Assembly (NCBI GenBank): GCA_927443345.1
Contig: CAKMKJ010000002.1
Location: 62,001 to 126,000 of the forward strand
Length of the DNA stretch: 64,000 bases
Source: an uncultured Anaerolineaceae bacterium
GTDB lineage: Bacteria > Chloroflexota > Anaerolineae > Anaerolineales > Anaerolineaceae
Direction of reading: 5' to 3'
Positions 41,706 to 50,685 of the stretch are shown in pieces. The position numbers and the translations under genes are program-made. The notes under the pieces are model-generated. The model did not search any database and had not been told where the DNA came from. It saw only the letters and a program-made list of their open reading frames with translations. Position 1 is the first letter of the stretch, and each line of letters starts with the position of its first letter.

Positions 41706-43436
41706 TTACTCTTTAGGTGACCACAATTTAAAATCATTAAAAATTGATCCCCCAACAAATTCCAGCAAAATGGAATTGTCGGGGATTAATTTTGTATCGA
41801 TGGGCATGAACCAATCCAGAAAAGCCAGCAGTCTTTTAGCTTCCACGTATTCCATGGTTCCATAAGTCACCTGCCGCAATAATGGTTCAACTAAAGACTT
41901 TAGCACTGATAATTCATAAACCAATGCGGAATTGAATAATTTATTGCCATATTCCTGGTATGGGAATATATTTTCCTTCTCGCCGCGCTGAACTGAATCC
42001 CAATTGTGGATGGTCTGCTGGGCGGTGTATCCGCGTTCTCGCGAGTCTCGCACAATTCTTCTTAGCAGCCGGGTATCCGTTGTAGATATACGGTTATATC
42101 GGTCAAGGTTTAACTGCGTTAAGCAGGATGCATAAATCTTAAATGTGGACGTGGGATCAATATCTGGTAGAAGTTTTGGATTCAATCCATGAATGCCCTC
42201 AAGAATAATCATCTGATCTGGGCGCAACTTCACAACCTGACCTGGTTTGCTAAGCCCTTCTCTGAAATCATAATGAGGCAATTGGATCTCTTCTCCCGCA
42301 ATTAGTCGTTTTAAATCGCTGGCTAACTGCCTGGTATTCATGGCACGGATGGATTCAAAATCATATTTACCAAATTTATCTTTTGGGGTATCTTCACGAT
42401 TGACAAAATAGTTATCCATCTCAACGGGAAATGGTGAAAAACCATTCGCAAGTAATTGAACCGTTAATCGTTTCGAAAAAGTAGTCTTTCCAGAAGAGGA
42501 TGGACCTGAAATAAGGATAATGCGCGATTCGTCAGATTTCTCTGCAATATGCTGTGCAACATCATTGATCTGAAGCTCATGCAGCGCTTCTGAGACCAAT
42601 ATGATCTCACGTATATTGCCTGCTTGAATAGCGTCGTTGAGCGCTCCGACTGATTCGATGCCCAACCGGTGCAGCCAATTGCCATATTGTCTGAAAGTAC
42701 TTAACAGCTTTGGATAACTGGTCATGGGGCCGATGGTTTTTGGAGAGTTCCGTCGCGGAAAACGCAAAACAAATCCTTCACCAACGAGGTCAAGATCAAA
42801 CCATTTCAAGTAGCCAGTAGAAGGCACCATGTAACCATGATGGTAATCTTGATGTTCATCGAGCTTGTAAAGCACAAGATACTCTTTTTGACGATATTTC
42901 AATAGCTGTACCTTATCAATCAAGCCTTTCGTTTGAAAGTAACTGATTGCATCATCCAGTGGCACAGTCTGTCTAGTGAATTGAAGGTTTTCTTCGACCA
43001 ACTCTTTCATTCTTTTCTTCATCTGGTTGATCTCACGGATTGTAAATTCATTTTCCGAAAAGACCTGGCAATAATAACCACCTGAAGAGACTGAATGATC
43101 TAGCGTCATCTGAGCTTCTGGGAATAATTCTTCAAATGCAGCTTCCAACAAAAAAGTAATAGAACGACGATAAATCCGAGCGCCGTCATCATCACCCATT
43201 GTGATTAAACTAATGCGTGAATCCAGTTCAATTGCAAAGGTTAATTCGCGTAATTCGCCATTTACCACTGCTCCCATGATGGGCGGGTTATCCCATTCAG
43301 GCAGCATTTGTAATAATTCTTCAAGCGTGGCGCCACGTTGACCGGTATATACCCTGCCATCTGGCAAGATAATTTCAACTGTTGTACGAGTTGAAGTAAA
43401 ATTTGTTGCGGGAGATTCGAAATTATTAGTTATCAT
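41706..43436 (-). CDS. TGS/ThrRS-N2-like domain fused to uridine kinase-like domain
   Basis: The 576-residue protein has a TGS domain (about residues 18-85, VEIILPDGRVYTGQRGATLEE partly quoted). A domain like the second domain of threonyl-tRNA synthetase follows (about 90-190, FLLEAAFEELFPEAQ, SGGYYCQVF), and the C-terminal half is a uridine-kinase/phosphoribulokinase-type P-loop kinase (GPSSSGKTTFSKRL, EMDNYFVNREDTP, LPHYDFREG, ILEGIHGLNP). The HxxxH editing site of the synthetase domain is not kept: the equivalent helix reads RRSITFLL. It is a known but poorly characterised combination; nucleoside phosphorylation regulated by the N-terminal part is an inference. It is convergent with the aminotransferase, 6 nt apart. 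Confidence 0.88.
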   Translation of the reverse strand: MITNNFESPATNFTSTRTTVEIILPDGRVYTGQRGATLEELLQMLPEWDNPPIMGAVVNGELRELTFAIELDSRISLITMGDDDGARIYRRSITFLLEAAFEELFPEAQMTLDHSVSSGGYYCQVFSENEFTIREINQMKKRMKELVEENLQFTRQTVPLDDAISYFQTKGLIDKVQLLKYRQKEYLVLYKLDEHQDYHHGYMVPSTGYLKWFDLDLVGEGFVLRFPRRNSPKTIGPMTSYPKLLSTFRQYGNWLHRLGIESVGALNDAIQAGNIREIILVSEALHELQINDVAQHIAEKSDESRIILISGPSSSGKTTFSKRLTVQLLANGFSPFPVEMDNYFVNREDTPKDKFGKYDFESIRAMNTRQLASDLKRLIAGEEIQLPHYDFREGLSKPGQVVKLRPDQMIILEGIHGLNPKLLPDIDPTSTFKIYASCLTQLNLDRYNRISTTDTRLLRRIVRDSRERGYTAQQTIHNWDSVQRGEKENIFPYQEYGNKLFNSALVYELSVLKSLVEPLLRQVTYGTMEYVEAKRLLAFLDWFMPIDTKLIPDNSILLEFVGGSIFNDFKLWSPKE

Positions 43437-43538
43437 CTATTTCTCTACTTTAAGATTTTAACTGATTATAATTCTCAATTAGTCGTGTAAAGAAAATGAA
43501 TTTTGCGAATCAAATTTAATTGCTTGAACGGAGCCTGC

Positions 43539-43814
43539 ATGGAGCCAAATTATCAAAATCTTGACCCTGAAGAAAGAATCAATAAATTTTTGGCAGCAGT
43601 ATCAGTTCTTTTGGGTTCTGCAAGTATTTGTGCTGGAATTGTTCCGATAGTTGGTGTGATTGGCGCGGTTATCAGCCTTTTCGCAGGAATAAGAGGCCGT
43701 CATTCAGAATCCAACAAACTTGCCACATTGGGAATAGTAATTTCCGCTTTTGCCTTGACCATTTCTGTGGTGTACGCCATTTTCGTCCAAATTGGCAAAC
43801 ATGGAAGCCCCTAA
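43539..43814 (+). CDS. Small DUF4190-like membrane protein
   Basis: ATG 43539 has CGGAG 6 nt upstream and is preferred to the in-frame extension from 43503. The 91-residue protein has two membrane segments separated by a short basic loop (GIRGRHSESNK). The glycine-rich first segment and the second segment LGIVISAFALTISVVYAIF resemble DUF4190-type proteins. The function is unknown. A TATAAT lies about 70 nt upstream in the divergent gap. Confidence 0.7.
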   Translation: MEPNYQNLDPEERINKFLAAVSVLLGSASICAGIVPIVGVIGAVISLFAGIRGRHSESNKLATLGIVISAFALTISVVYAIFVQIGKHGSP

Positions 43815-43827
43815 TCCTTTTTGAATT

Positions 43828-44676
43828 CTATTTTTTCTGAGAAATGAATAACATCCGATCGAGTAGAGTATTTTGCAAAAATGCAAAAACAATCACAATC
43901 GGTAATGACATAATAATAAACATCGAAGCCAGAATACTCCATGGTTGAGCATTGCCTGATTGAACCATTGCATAAATTGACATAGCTAATGTTACTGTCT
44001 CTGCTTCACTGACAAATAACCAACCCATCGCAAACTCTGAATATCCCATTAAAAACGCAATGAGCCCTGCGATAGTGATTGATGGTAAAGCTAGCGGAAG
44101 TGAAATATGCCCAAAAGTCTGCAAACTATTAGCCCCATCCAAAAATGCTGCTTCTTCCAATTCTTTTGAAACAGATTGAAAACCTGCTCTCATATTCCAT
44201 ATACAAAAAGGGAGAGCAAAAGTGGCATACACGAGGGTTAATCCCAATAATGTTGTTCGTAATTGGACCATACTCAATACAATATACAGAGGTGTCATGA
44301 AGGCTACTGGCGGAAGCATTGCTGCCAGAAGAAGAACAAATAGTGCGGGTTTCTTACCAGGAAAGCGAAATCGGGCAAAGGCATAAGCCAATGAAGCCCC
44401 TAAAATTAACGCAATAAATGCGGCTCCAATAGAGACAATCATACTGTTGACTAATAAATGAGAAAAATCAACAGATTGATAAGGTCTATCAAGTACAGTG
44501 AAAAAGGGTTCAAGAGAAAAAACTTTCGGAAACAACCTGAATTCTACTGGCCGACTTTTAAGAGAGCCATCAAAAGCTAACCGAATTGCACCCCAAATTG
44601 GAACCAAAACATAAAAGCCAATAACGATCAAAGCTATTTGAGTGAGTAATTGCTTAAACCAGTTCATTTTACGCAT
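43828..44676 (-). CDS. Carbohydrate ABC transporter permease, MalG-type (second pair)
   Basis: The 282-residue protein has six membrane segments and the EAA loop ELEEAAFLDGANSLQTFGHI-type signature that contacts the ATPase. It matches inner-membrane permeases of maltose-type importers. Its start overlaps the end of the GT39-MalF fusion gene by 8 nt, so it is the obvious dimer partner of that permease. No ATPase gene lies nearby; a shared MsmK-type ATPase elsewhere would be needed. Confidence 0.9.
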   Translation of the reverse strand: MRKMNWFKQLLTQIALIVIGFYVLVPIWGAIRLAFDGSLKSRPVEFRLFPKVFSLEPFFTVLDRPYQSVDFSHLLVNSMIVSIGAAFIALILGASLAYAFARFRFPGKKPALFVLLLAAMLPPVAFMTPLYIVLSMVQLRTTLLGLTLVYATFALPFCIWNMRAGFQSVSKELEEAAFLDGANSLQTFGHISLPLALPSITIAGLIAFLMGYSEFAMGWLFVSEAETVTLAMSIYAMVQSGNAQPWSILASMFIIMSLPIVIVFAFLQNTLLDRMLFISQKK

Positions 44677-46825
44677 AAGTCACTCCCTCACTGGCTTTAC
44701 TCCATTTATTTAAAATCATCACAAAAATTACAAGAAATCCCACAGTAATAACGTTAATCACTGCTGATATCGCAAATTGACCATTTATAAAGAATCCGCT
44801 TGGGTTAAAAAAATTGTAAGACAAACCTGCCATGGTTAATTGCCCCGTGGGGAAGACCTGAAACAGATAAAACTGGTTAAAAGCAAAAATACTTCTTATA
44901 ATTACTGCTGGAATTATTAAAGGCAATAACAATGGCCAAGTAATCCATCTAAATTTGTTGAACCCAGTTGCGCCATCCATCGCAGAGGCATCATATACTT
45001 CAATTGGCAAAAGCTTAAGACCTGCTGAAGCAGCCAACATCATAAACGGAAACCCATACCACACCCCTGCAATGAGCAAAACCAGAATTTGCATTTCGGA
45101 AGAATTTTGCCAGCCATTAAGAAATGAAAAAGGAAAACTGGATCCAAATTGACTAACCCCTAGACTAAGCCATCCAGTTACTGGTTGGAATACATTCACC
45201 CACATTAATGCGCCTATCATTTCTGGAATTGCCCAAGGCAAAATAAATAAAATCTCCCATCCCTTTTTTAGAAATACTTTGTTTTGTCTTAACAATAGTG
45301 CAGCAACTAATCCTAAAAATGATTGTAGAGCCACGGATACAATCGTCCAAAAAATGTTAAAAAACAAGACACCGCTATCTGTCAGATAGTTCATCGTTGA
45401 GGGATATGCATTGGTTCCAATATAGCCGACTACTTTTTCACGGAATGGAAAAACTGTTTCAAGAGGCTTGACCTCTCCAATTACTCCACCCCAAACCTCT
45501 CTAAAAATACCACCTTCAAACCCATCTTTGATAGAGACACTGTTAAAATTTGAGAGAGAGACACCAATTTCAAATACTAGTGGTAATAAAGTAAAAACTA
45601 CAAAAACAATGATTCCAGGAATTAACCAGGGAAGTGCTTTCTTTGTGTCATTTCTTTCAACGGCTCTGTTTTCCGATTTTTTTAGTCGCATTCTAGAGAA
45701 CCAACTGGAAATTGGAGATAGAATCGTTTTATTAAACCCTTCACCCGCTATGATACACAAAGGTGCGGTTAAGATGACGATATACTGAGCCCATTTCACA
45801 GGATAAATAAACAAAAAGGCAAGCGCAATGAATACCCAGATTGCGTATAGTGGTTGTTTCTTTATTTGACTTTTAAATCCAAGAATAGCAAATAATGTTA
45901 TCAATGGATCAACGGCCACCAGAATAGAATTTGGCTGCCACAATTTTGGTGTTGAAAATAGGTATACCAAGGGCTGCCAAAAAGGATATCCTGCATTGGT
46001 GACTTCAGAGGCAGTTGAAGAATATGATGCATAATACAGGATTGTTTCTTGTAATCTCCCTAAAGGATTTGCCCAGAAATAAGGATTTGTTGCAAAAAAT
46101 ACCAAAATGGAGATCGCACCCCATCCTAAAATCGGCAAAATTGCTTTTTTAACTTCTTTCTTCTGAATTGCTAATATTAGCCAATCAACTAAAATCGCAA
46201 TCCCAACAACACAATAGATATATTTTGATGCTGCAGTCAACCCAAGAAATAATCCAGCCAAAATTAGCCAGCCAAACGATTTATTCTTCCTTTTCTTCCA
46301 TTCTATGTAAGCGAAGGCAGACAATAGACTTGTGAAAGCGGGTAATGCCTCGAGCATCACCTGACTTACATATTTAGTTGTAAATGCATGAATCGCAAGA
46401 AAAAACCCGCCAACAGGATCGACAAGTGCGACCAAAATAGCTGTTAATGTACCAAAAATCGCACTGGTTATTCTGGCATTGCGCAATAGATCCCGAGGAA
46501 GATACTGGTTTGGTCCAGCTGATGTTGGACGATCAGCGATTAAGGTTTTCTCTGGCAAAGGCAACAGGCTGATGCCAAAAACGATCTTCGCTAATGGAGG
46601 ATGTTCTGGACGATAATTTGTCTCTGTTAATGAATCCCAATCGCCTGTTCTAAAAATGGTCGTGTACTGTTGAGCCGCGCGCAAGTAATCATCTTCATCA
46701 TAATCCACGTTTAAAGTAGTCAAAGCATGCCATCGAATAAAACCAGCCAAAGCTGCAACGATGATAATGGCAAGAACCATTAACAGTTTTATTCCCTTTT
46801 TATTGTTCACCATACACCCATCCAA
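44669..46825 (-). CDS. Fusion of a GT39/ArnT-like membrane glycosyltransferase domain with a MalF-type ABC permease
   Basis: The 718-residue protein has two unrelated membrane parts in one uninterrupted frame. Residues about 1-375 have the first-loop acidic motif DYDEDDYLRAAQ, the loop motif EHPPLAK and multiple membrane segments, as in PMT/ArnT-type GT-C glycosyltransferases. A basic linker (MRLKKSENRAVERNDTKK) follows. Residues about 393-718 form a complete MalF-like permease with EAA loop VYDASAMDGATGFNKFRWI. An internal Met at the linker has no clear ribosome-binding site. It lies 10 nt after a secreted amylase gene and overlaps the MalG gene by 8 nt. I know of no characterised protein with this domain pair. 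The glycosyltransferase half may be inactive or a membrane scaffold. Confidence 0.85.
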   Translation of the reverse strand: MDGCMVNNKKGIKLLMVLAIIIVAALAGFIRWHALTTLNVDYDEDDYLRAAQQYTTIFRTGDWDSLTETNYRPEHPPLAKIVFGISLLPLPEKTLIADRPTSAGPNQYLPRDLLRNARITSAIFGTLTAILVALVDPVGGFFLAIHAFTTKYVSQVMLEALPAFTSLLSAFAYIEWKKRKNKSFGWLILAGLFLGLTAASKYIYCVVGIAILVDWLILAIQKKEVKKAILPILGWGAISILVFFATNPYFWANPLGRLQETILYYASYSSTASEVTNAGYPFWQPLVYLFSTPKLWQPNSILVAVDPLITLFAILGFKSQIKKQPLYAIWVFIALAFLFIYPVKWAQYIVILTAPLCIIAGEGFNKTILSPISSWFSRMRLKKSENRAVERNDTKKALPWLIPGIIVFVVFTLLPLVFEIGVSLSNFNSVSIKDGFEGGIFREVWGGVIGEVKPLETVFPFREKVVGYIGTNAYPSTMNYLTDSGVLFFNIFWTIVSVALQSFLGLVAALLLRQNKVFLKKGWEILFILPWAIPEMIGALMWVNVFQPVTGWLSLGVSQFGSSFPFSFLNGWQNSSEMQILVLLIAGVWYGFPFMMLAASAGLKLLPIEVYDASAMDGATGFNKFRWITWPLLLPLIIPAVIIRSIFAFNQFYLFQVFPTGQLTMAGLSYNFFNPSGFFINGQFAISAVINVITVGFLVIFVMILNKWSKASEGVTYA

Positions 46826-46835
46826 ATGTTGTTGA

Positions 46836-48482
46836 TTAATCAGTTTCTATTACGAATAAACTTATTGAATAGGGGGAAATAGTGTTAATCGGAATGTAGC
46901 CAGATATTTCTGAATTCTCAATAGTAAAAGAACTAGCAATAATATTTCCCAATAAACTTGTTAAGCGGTATTTCCCATCTTGTAAAAACGGTGATTCCCA
47001 TGAGAGAGCACTATCCTCCAAGATAGATTTTGACAGATTAATTAGTACCAATATTGTTTCGTCGCCATCATTGCGCAGTGCAGCATAAGCACTCTTGTTT
47101 GACGTTTTGACAGCCAATAAATTACCATTTAACAATGCTGGGTGAGATTTACGCAAATCAATTAATGTCTTGTAAGTATTAAGTAAGGATTCAGGTAAGT
47201 CTTTTTGCTCATCGACATTAACAGTAGAAAAATTACTATCTGGCAGACGCCATGGTGTAGCACTGCTAAAGCCAGCATTGTCTTCAGCAGTCCATTGCAT
47301 GGGTCGGCGAATATCCTCATCAGGTTTGGTTCCTAGCATGCCTATTTCTTCGCCATAATAAATAAATGGCGTGCCAGGAGAAGTGAGTAATAACGCAGCC
47401 GCCACTTTGGCTTTATCGACATTGCCATTAAGCACACTCATGATCCGGTTTTGATCATGATTGGTCAGAAATGTTGCAAAATTCCAATCTGGGGCATCAT
47501 TTTCAATAAAACTGATTGCACTTGTCACGCCTGAATTGGATTCTCCTTTGGTACTATTAACAAAACCTTGGGCTATTTCAAAATTGAAGACCATGTCCAT
47601 CTGGTCACCAGAGTACAAAGTGGTCATACGGGCATCGCTGCTGGCTACTTCACCAACTACATAAGTATCAGGGTTGATGTCCTTATAAAAGGTGTAAAAC
47701 TGTTTGAACCAATCATGAGTTTGTTGGGTGTTTTCCACCTTTTCCCCTTCTTCAATCAAATGCTTGGCTGCGTCAATTCTAAAACCGTCCACCCCAACAT
47801 CACTAATCCAATAATTAACCACCTTTTCCATTTGCTCAGTCACATCTGGATTTAAGTAATTGAGATCAGGCATGCAGTCACAAAAATATCCATAATATTG
47901 TTTTGCTGAAGGGCCAACTGTATTATCATGCCAATAATTACCTTTACCTGTTTCGGACCAAACATACCAATCATGATAATCAGATTCATCACTATTTCGT
48001 GCATCAATAAAAAATGGATGTTGACTTGATGTATGATTTAAAACCATATCAATAATGATCTTAATTCCACGCTTATGTGCTTCAGATAATAGGTTATTAA
48101 AATCCTCCATCGTCCCATATTCTGAATTGATGGCGTAATAATTCATCACATCGTACCCATGATAAGAAGGAGAAGGATGAATTGGCATAAGCCAAATTGC
48201 GTCAATTCCCAAATCAGTTTTGGTATCCGGATTTCCGTCATTCAAGTAATCAAGTTTTTCAGTAATTCCGTTGAGGTCACCAATTCCATCATCATCACTA
48301 TCATAGAAACTTCTGACAAAGATTTCATAGAAAACAGCGGTTCTCCACCAGGGGGAGTCACTAACCGCAGCTTGTGTTGCCTCTGCAGTCTCGGAAATCG
48401 TTTTAGTTTGTATATATGGTGTTCCACAACTTACAATAAACACAAATGACAGAATTACAAGAAATAGAGAAGGTTTTTTCAT
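46836..48482 (-). CDS. Secreted lipoprotein alpha-amylase (GH13)
   Basis: The 548-residue protein starts with a lipoprotein signal peptide, lipobox FIVSC with Cys19 to be acylated. The GH13 catalytic barrel starts near residue 45 (WWRTAVFYEIFVRSFYDSD). Catalytic regions are DMVLNHTSSQHPFF, GFRIDAAKH with the nucleophile, VVGEVASSD with the acid/base, and FLTNHDQNRIMS. It should sit outside the membrane and degrade alpha-glucans to feed the importer. A terminator lies just upstream of the gene on the minus strand, so it may need its own promoter or readthrough from the malG-type gene. Confidence 0.93.
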   Translation of the reverse strand: MKKPSLFLVILSFVFIVSCGTPYIQTKTISETAEATQAAVSDSPWWRTAVFYEIFVRSFYDSDDDGIGDLNGITEKLDYLNDGNPDTKTDLGIDAIWLMPIHPSPSYHGYDVMNYYAINSEYGTMEDFNNLLSEAHKRGIKIIIDMVLNHTSSQHPFFIDARNSDESDYHDWYVWSETGKGNYWHDNTVGPSAKQYYGYFCDCMPDLNYLNPDVTEQMEKVVNYWISDVGVDGFRIDAAKHLIEEGEKVENTQQTHDWFKQFYTFYKDINPDTYVVGEVASSDARMTTLYSGDQMDMVFNFEIAQGFVNSTKGESNSGVTSAISFIENDAPDWNFATFLTNHDQNRIMSVLNGNVDKAKVAAALLLTSPGTPFIYYGEEIGMLGTKPDEDIRRPMQWTAEDNAGFSSATPWRLPDSNFSTVNVDEQKDLPESLLNTYKTLIDLRKSHPALLNGNLLAVKTSNKSAYAALRNDGDETILVLINLSKSILEDSALSWESPFLQDGKYRLTSLLGNIIASSFTIENSEISGYIPINTISPYSISLFVIETD

Positions 48483-48497
48483 AAAGCCCTTTTCATC

Positions 48498-48526
48498 AAA
48501 AAAGGCGGTCTTTCGACCGCCTTTTT
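48498..48526 (-). terminator. Terminator after the first malEFG set
   Basis: On the minus strand AAAAAGGCGGTC, a GAAA loop and GACCGCCTTTTTT form a strong terminator between the MalG gene and the amylase gene. It would separate the two halves of the sugar locus. Confidence 0.88.
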
Positions 48527-48528
48527 AT

Positions 48529-49548
48529 TTACCCTTTTACACCACCAGCCGTTAGACCGTTGACAATTTGTTTCTGAAGCAGAATGTAAACGATCGCAAC
48601 AGGCAGGGCAACAATAATCGCCATAGCCGCAAAGCGGTTCCAAGGGATCGAATTTGCATATTGGCCAGTCATATTATAGAGTGTCATTGCAAGCGTGTAG
48701 TCGCCTGGTTGAGTAAGGAACAACCATGGCAAAACAAACTCTTGCCAATGACCGATAAAACCCAAGAAAAATGTAACAGCCATTTGAGGCGCAGCTAGAG
48801 GAATAACAATCCTAAAGAAAACCTGATTGGGATCTGCCCCATCTATGGCAGCCGCTTCTTCAAGTTCATGCGGAATCGTGTCAAGGTAACCCTTCAGATT
48901 CCAAACTGCAAAAGGCAGCGCTGTCGAAATCATTGCAATACCAACACCAATAAGTGAATCTCGTAAGTTGAAAAGAAGCTTGGCAGCCGTACCCGGATCA
49001 CATGCAGTAAATGGTTGAATTATCATTGCGCCATCAGCACAAGTTTTTACTTGCAGACTATTCATCAGCAAAAATAAAGGAGTGACCAACCCCACTGCGG
49101 GCATTAAGAGTGGAATAAAAACCATCAGCATTAATATTTGCCTAAGTTTAAATTTAAACCGTGAGAATGCATAAGCTGCAGATATGGCAATTAGTAAGGC
49201 AGCCAATCCAACTAAAATTGATAGCAAAGCACTATTCTTAAGTAATTCAAGAAAAGTTACCGGATTTGCAGTAGGCCGATCAAGCACTTGTTGGTATGCA
49301 ACAAGAGAAATTTCTTTTGGGAACAATTCAAGACTGGAAGGTCGGGTTGATTTTGAGCTAAATGACAATGTAATAATGTACATGATCGGAAACATGACCC
49401 CGATAGTAATCAACAAGCAAATTAGTTGAATTCCTAATTGTCTCCACAGAGGAAGCTTTTCACTTCCACCTTTGTTGCCAGAGGTATCCATGGTAAAGAA
49501 TCGCACCAGAAAATTTTTCCGTTTAGGTTCTTGAGATACTGTTGTCAT
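48529..49548 (-). CDS. malG: Carbohydrate ABC transporter permease, MalG-type (first pair)
   Basis: The 339-residue protein has six membrane segments and the EAA loop HELEEAAAIDGADPNQVFF followed by IPLAAP. A loop of about 30 residues after LFLLMNSLQVKT is longer than in the second MalG here and contains two cysteines. It starts 1 nt after the upstream permease gene, so the pair is translationally coupled and forms the membrane channel of the importer. Confidence 0.92.
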   Translation of the reverse strand: MTTVSQEPKRKNFLVRFFTMDTSGNKGGSEKLPLWRQLGIQLICLLITIGVMFPIMYIITLSFSSKSTRPSSLELFPKEISLVAYQQVLDRPTANPVTFLELLKNSALLSILVGLAALLIAISAAYAFSRFKFKLRQILMLMVFIPLLMPAVGLVTPLFLLMNSLQVKTCADGAMIIQPFTACDPGTAAKLLFNLRDSLIGVGIAMISTALPFAVWNLKGYLDTIPHELEEAAAIDGADPNQVFFRIVIPLAAPQMAVTFFLGFIGHWQEFVLPWLFLTQPGDYTLAMTLYNMTGQYANSIPWNRFAAMAIIVALPVAIVYILLQKQIVNGLTAGGVKG

Positions 49549-49549
49549 T

Positions 49550-50563
49550 TTATGACTCCGAATAACTTTCTGTGGCTTTGGTAATCCGATTTGTGATCAG
49601 GAAGATTGTGAGTGCCACAAAAAATATGATCACAGAAAATGCACCAGCCGCACCATAAAGTCTCAAATTCCTAACAAGGTCATAGGCGAAAGTAACCAAG
49701 ATTTCTGTTGACCTCGCAGGACCGCCAGCGGTCATGAAAAACACAAAATTAAACAAATTGAACGATAAGGTGAAGCCATATACTGCCGCAGGAATCATCG
49801 CAGGACGTATTAATGGAACTGTAATGTTCCAAAACTGGAAACTTTTTGAAGCGCCATCTATTGAGGCTGCCTCATAGAGCTCTTTTGGAATACTTTGTAA
49901 CGCCCCCGTTGCTACCAAAACCATAAACGGCCAACCCAGCCAAAAATTGGCAATCATCATGGCATAATAAGCGAGTGGTAATGGACCATTAGGCAACAAC
50001 CATGGAATTGGCGGTTGATATTCAAACAGCCATCTGATTTTTACTGGATCTACATTTCCAAATAGTTGCGAAAAAAAGGTTAATGACTGATTCATTGCAC
50101 CATATTGCTCGTCAAAAATATTTCGCCAAATTGTCGCAACTACAATTGGAGGAATTACAACAGGTAATACATAAATAGCCCGATAAATCTTTTTGAACCA
50201 AATACCATTAACATTTAAAAGAACAGCAATGAGTATACCTGCAGGAACATGCAACATCACGTTTGTTAGAGCCCACCATATGTTGTAAGTGAGAACTCTG
50301 AAGAAATCAAAATTTTGAACTGGCAAGCCGCCAGTGATAATATCAATATAGTTTTGTAAACCAATTTGGTTTAATTTTGGAGAATTCAAACCCAATAAAA
50401 GGTCTTTTGTTTGAAAATCTGTAAACGAAATAATCACCTGGTATATCAGTGGATAAAATGTAATTACACCTAAAACAATGAACGCAGGCAATAGATACAA
50501 ATAGGGAAGAAATGATTTTTTAAAATTAAATTTGCGTTTTACAGGTACCGTAATCGTTGCCAT
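49550..50563 (-). CDS. malF: Sugar ABC transporter permease, MalF-type (first pair)
   Basis: The 337-residue protein has six membrane segments (first near residues 18-40, LPYLYLLPAFIVLGVITFYP) and the EAA loop PKELYEAASIDGASKSFQFW. It pairs with the MalG gene immediately downstream. It is separated from the binding-protein gene by 122 nt holding two long hairpins, which probably set its expression well below that of the binding protein. Confidence 0.93.
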   Translation of the reverse strand: MATITVPVKRKFNFKKSFLPYLYLLPAFIVLGVITFYPLIYQVIISFTDFQTKDLLLGLNSPKLNQIGLQNYIDIITGGLPVQNFDFFRVLTYNIWWALTNVMLHVPAGILIAVLLNVNGIWFKKIYRAIYVLPVVIPPIVVATIWRNIFDEQYGAMNQSLTFFSQLFGNVDPVKIRWLFEYQPPIPWLLPNGPLPLAYYAMMIANFWLGWPFMVLVATGALQSIPKELYEAASIDGASKSFQFWNITVPLIRPAMIPAAVYGFTLSFNLFNFVFFMTAGGPARSTEILVTFAYDLVRNLRLYGAAGAFSVIIFFVALTIFLITNRITKATESYSES

Positions 50564-50600
50564 CAGTCCCTCTTATATAGATATCCGGAACATTTTGTAA

Positions 50601-50638
50601 TGTCAAAGCAAATGGAAGAAATTCCATTTGCTTTGACA
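50601..50638 (-). other. Long intercistronic hairpin between malE and malF (distal)
   Basis: A perfect 17-bp stem (TGTCAAAGCAAATGGAA with its complement) is capped by GAAA (read on plus) and lacks a T-tract. It may protect the malE message from 3' decay. Confidence 0.75.
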
Positions 50639-50645
50639 ACTTAAA

Positions 50646-50676
50646 TCTAGCAAGAAGGAATCCCTTTCTTGCTAGA
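50646..50676 (-). terminator. Intercistronic hairpin directly after malE (proximal)
   Basis: TCTAGCAAGAA pairs with TTCTTGCTAGA over 11 bp, with two further G-C pairs possible. On the minus strand it starts about 10 nt after the malE stop and is followed by only ATTTAA, so it would terminate partially at best. Confidence 0.6.
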
Positions 50677-50685
50677 AACAACTAA

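Noticed and set aside
45650-45760. Assembly artefact or missed stop joining the GT39-like and MalF-like parts
   Set aside because: The frame, codon use and operon spacing are continuous, and a basic linker connects the parts. It cannot be excluded without reads, but nothing in the sequence suggests an error.
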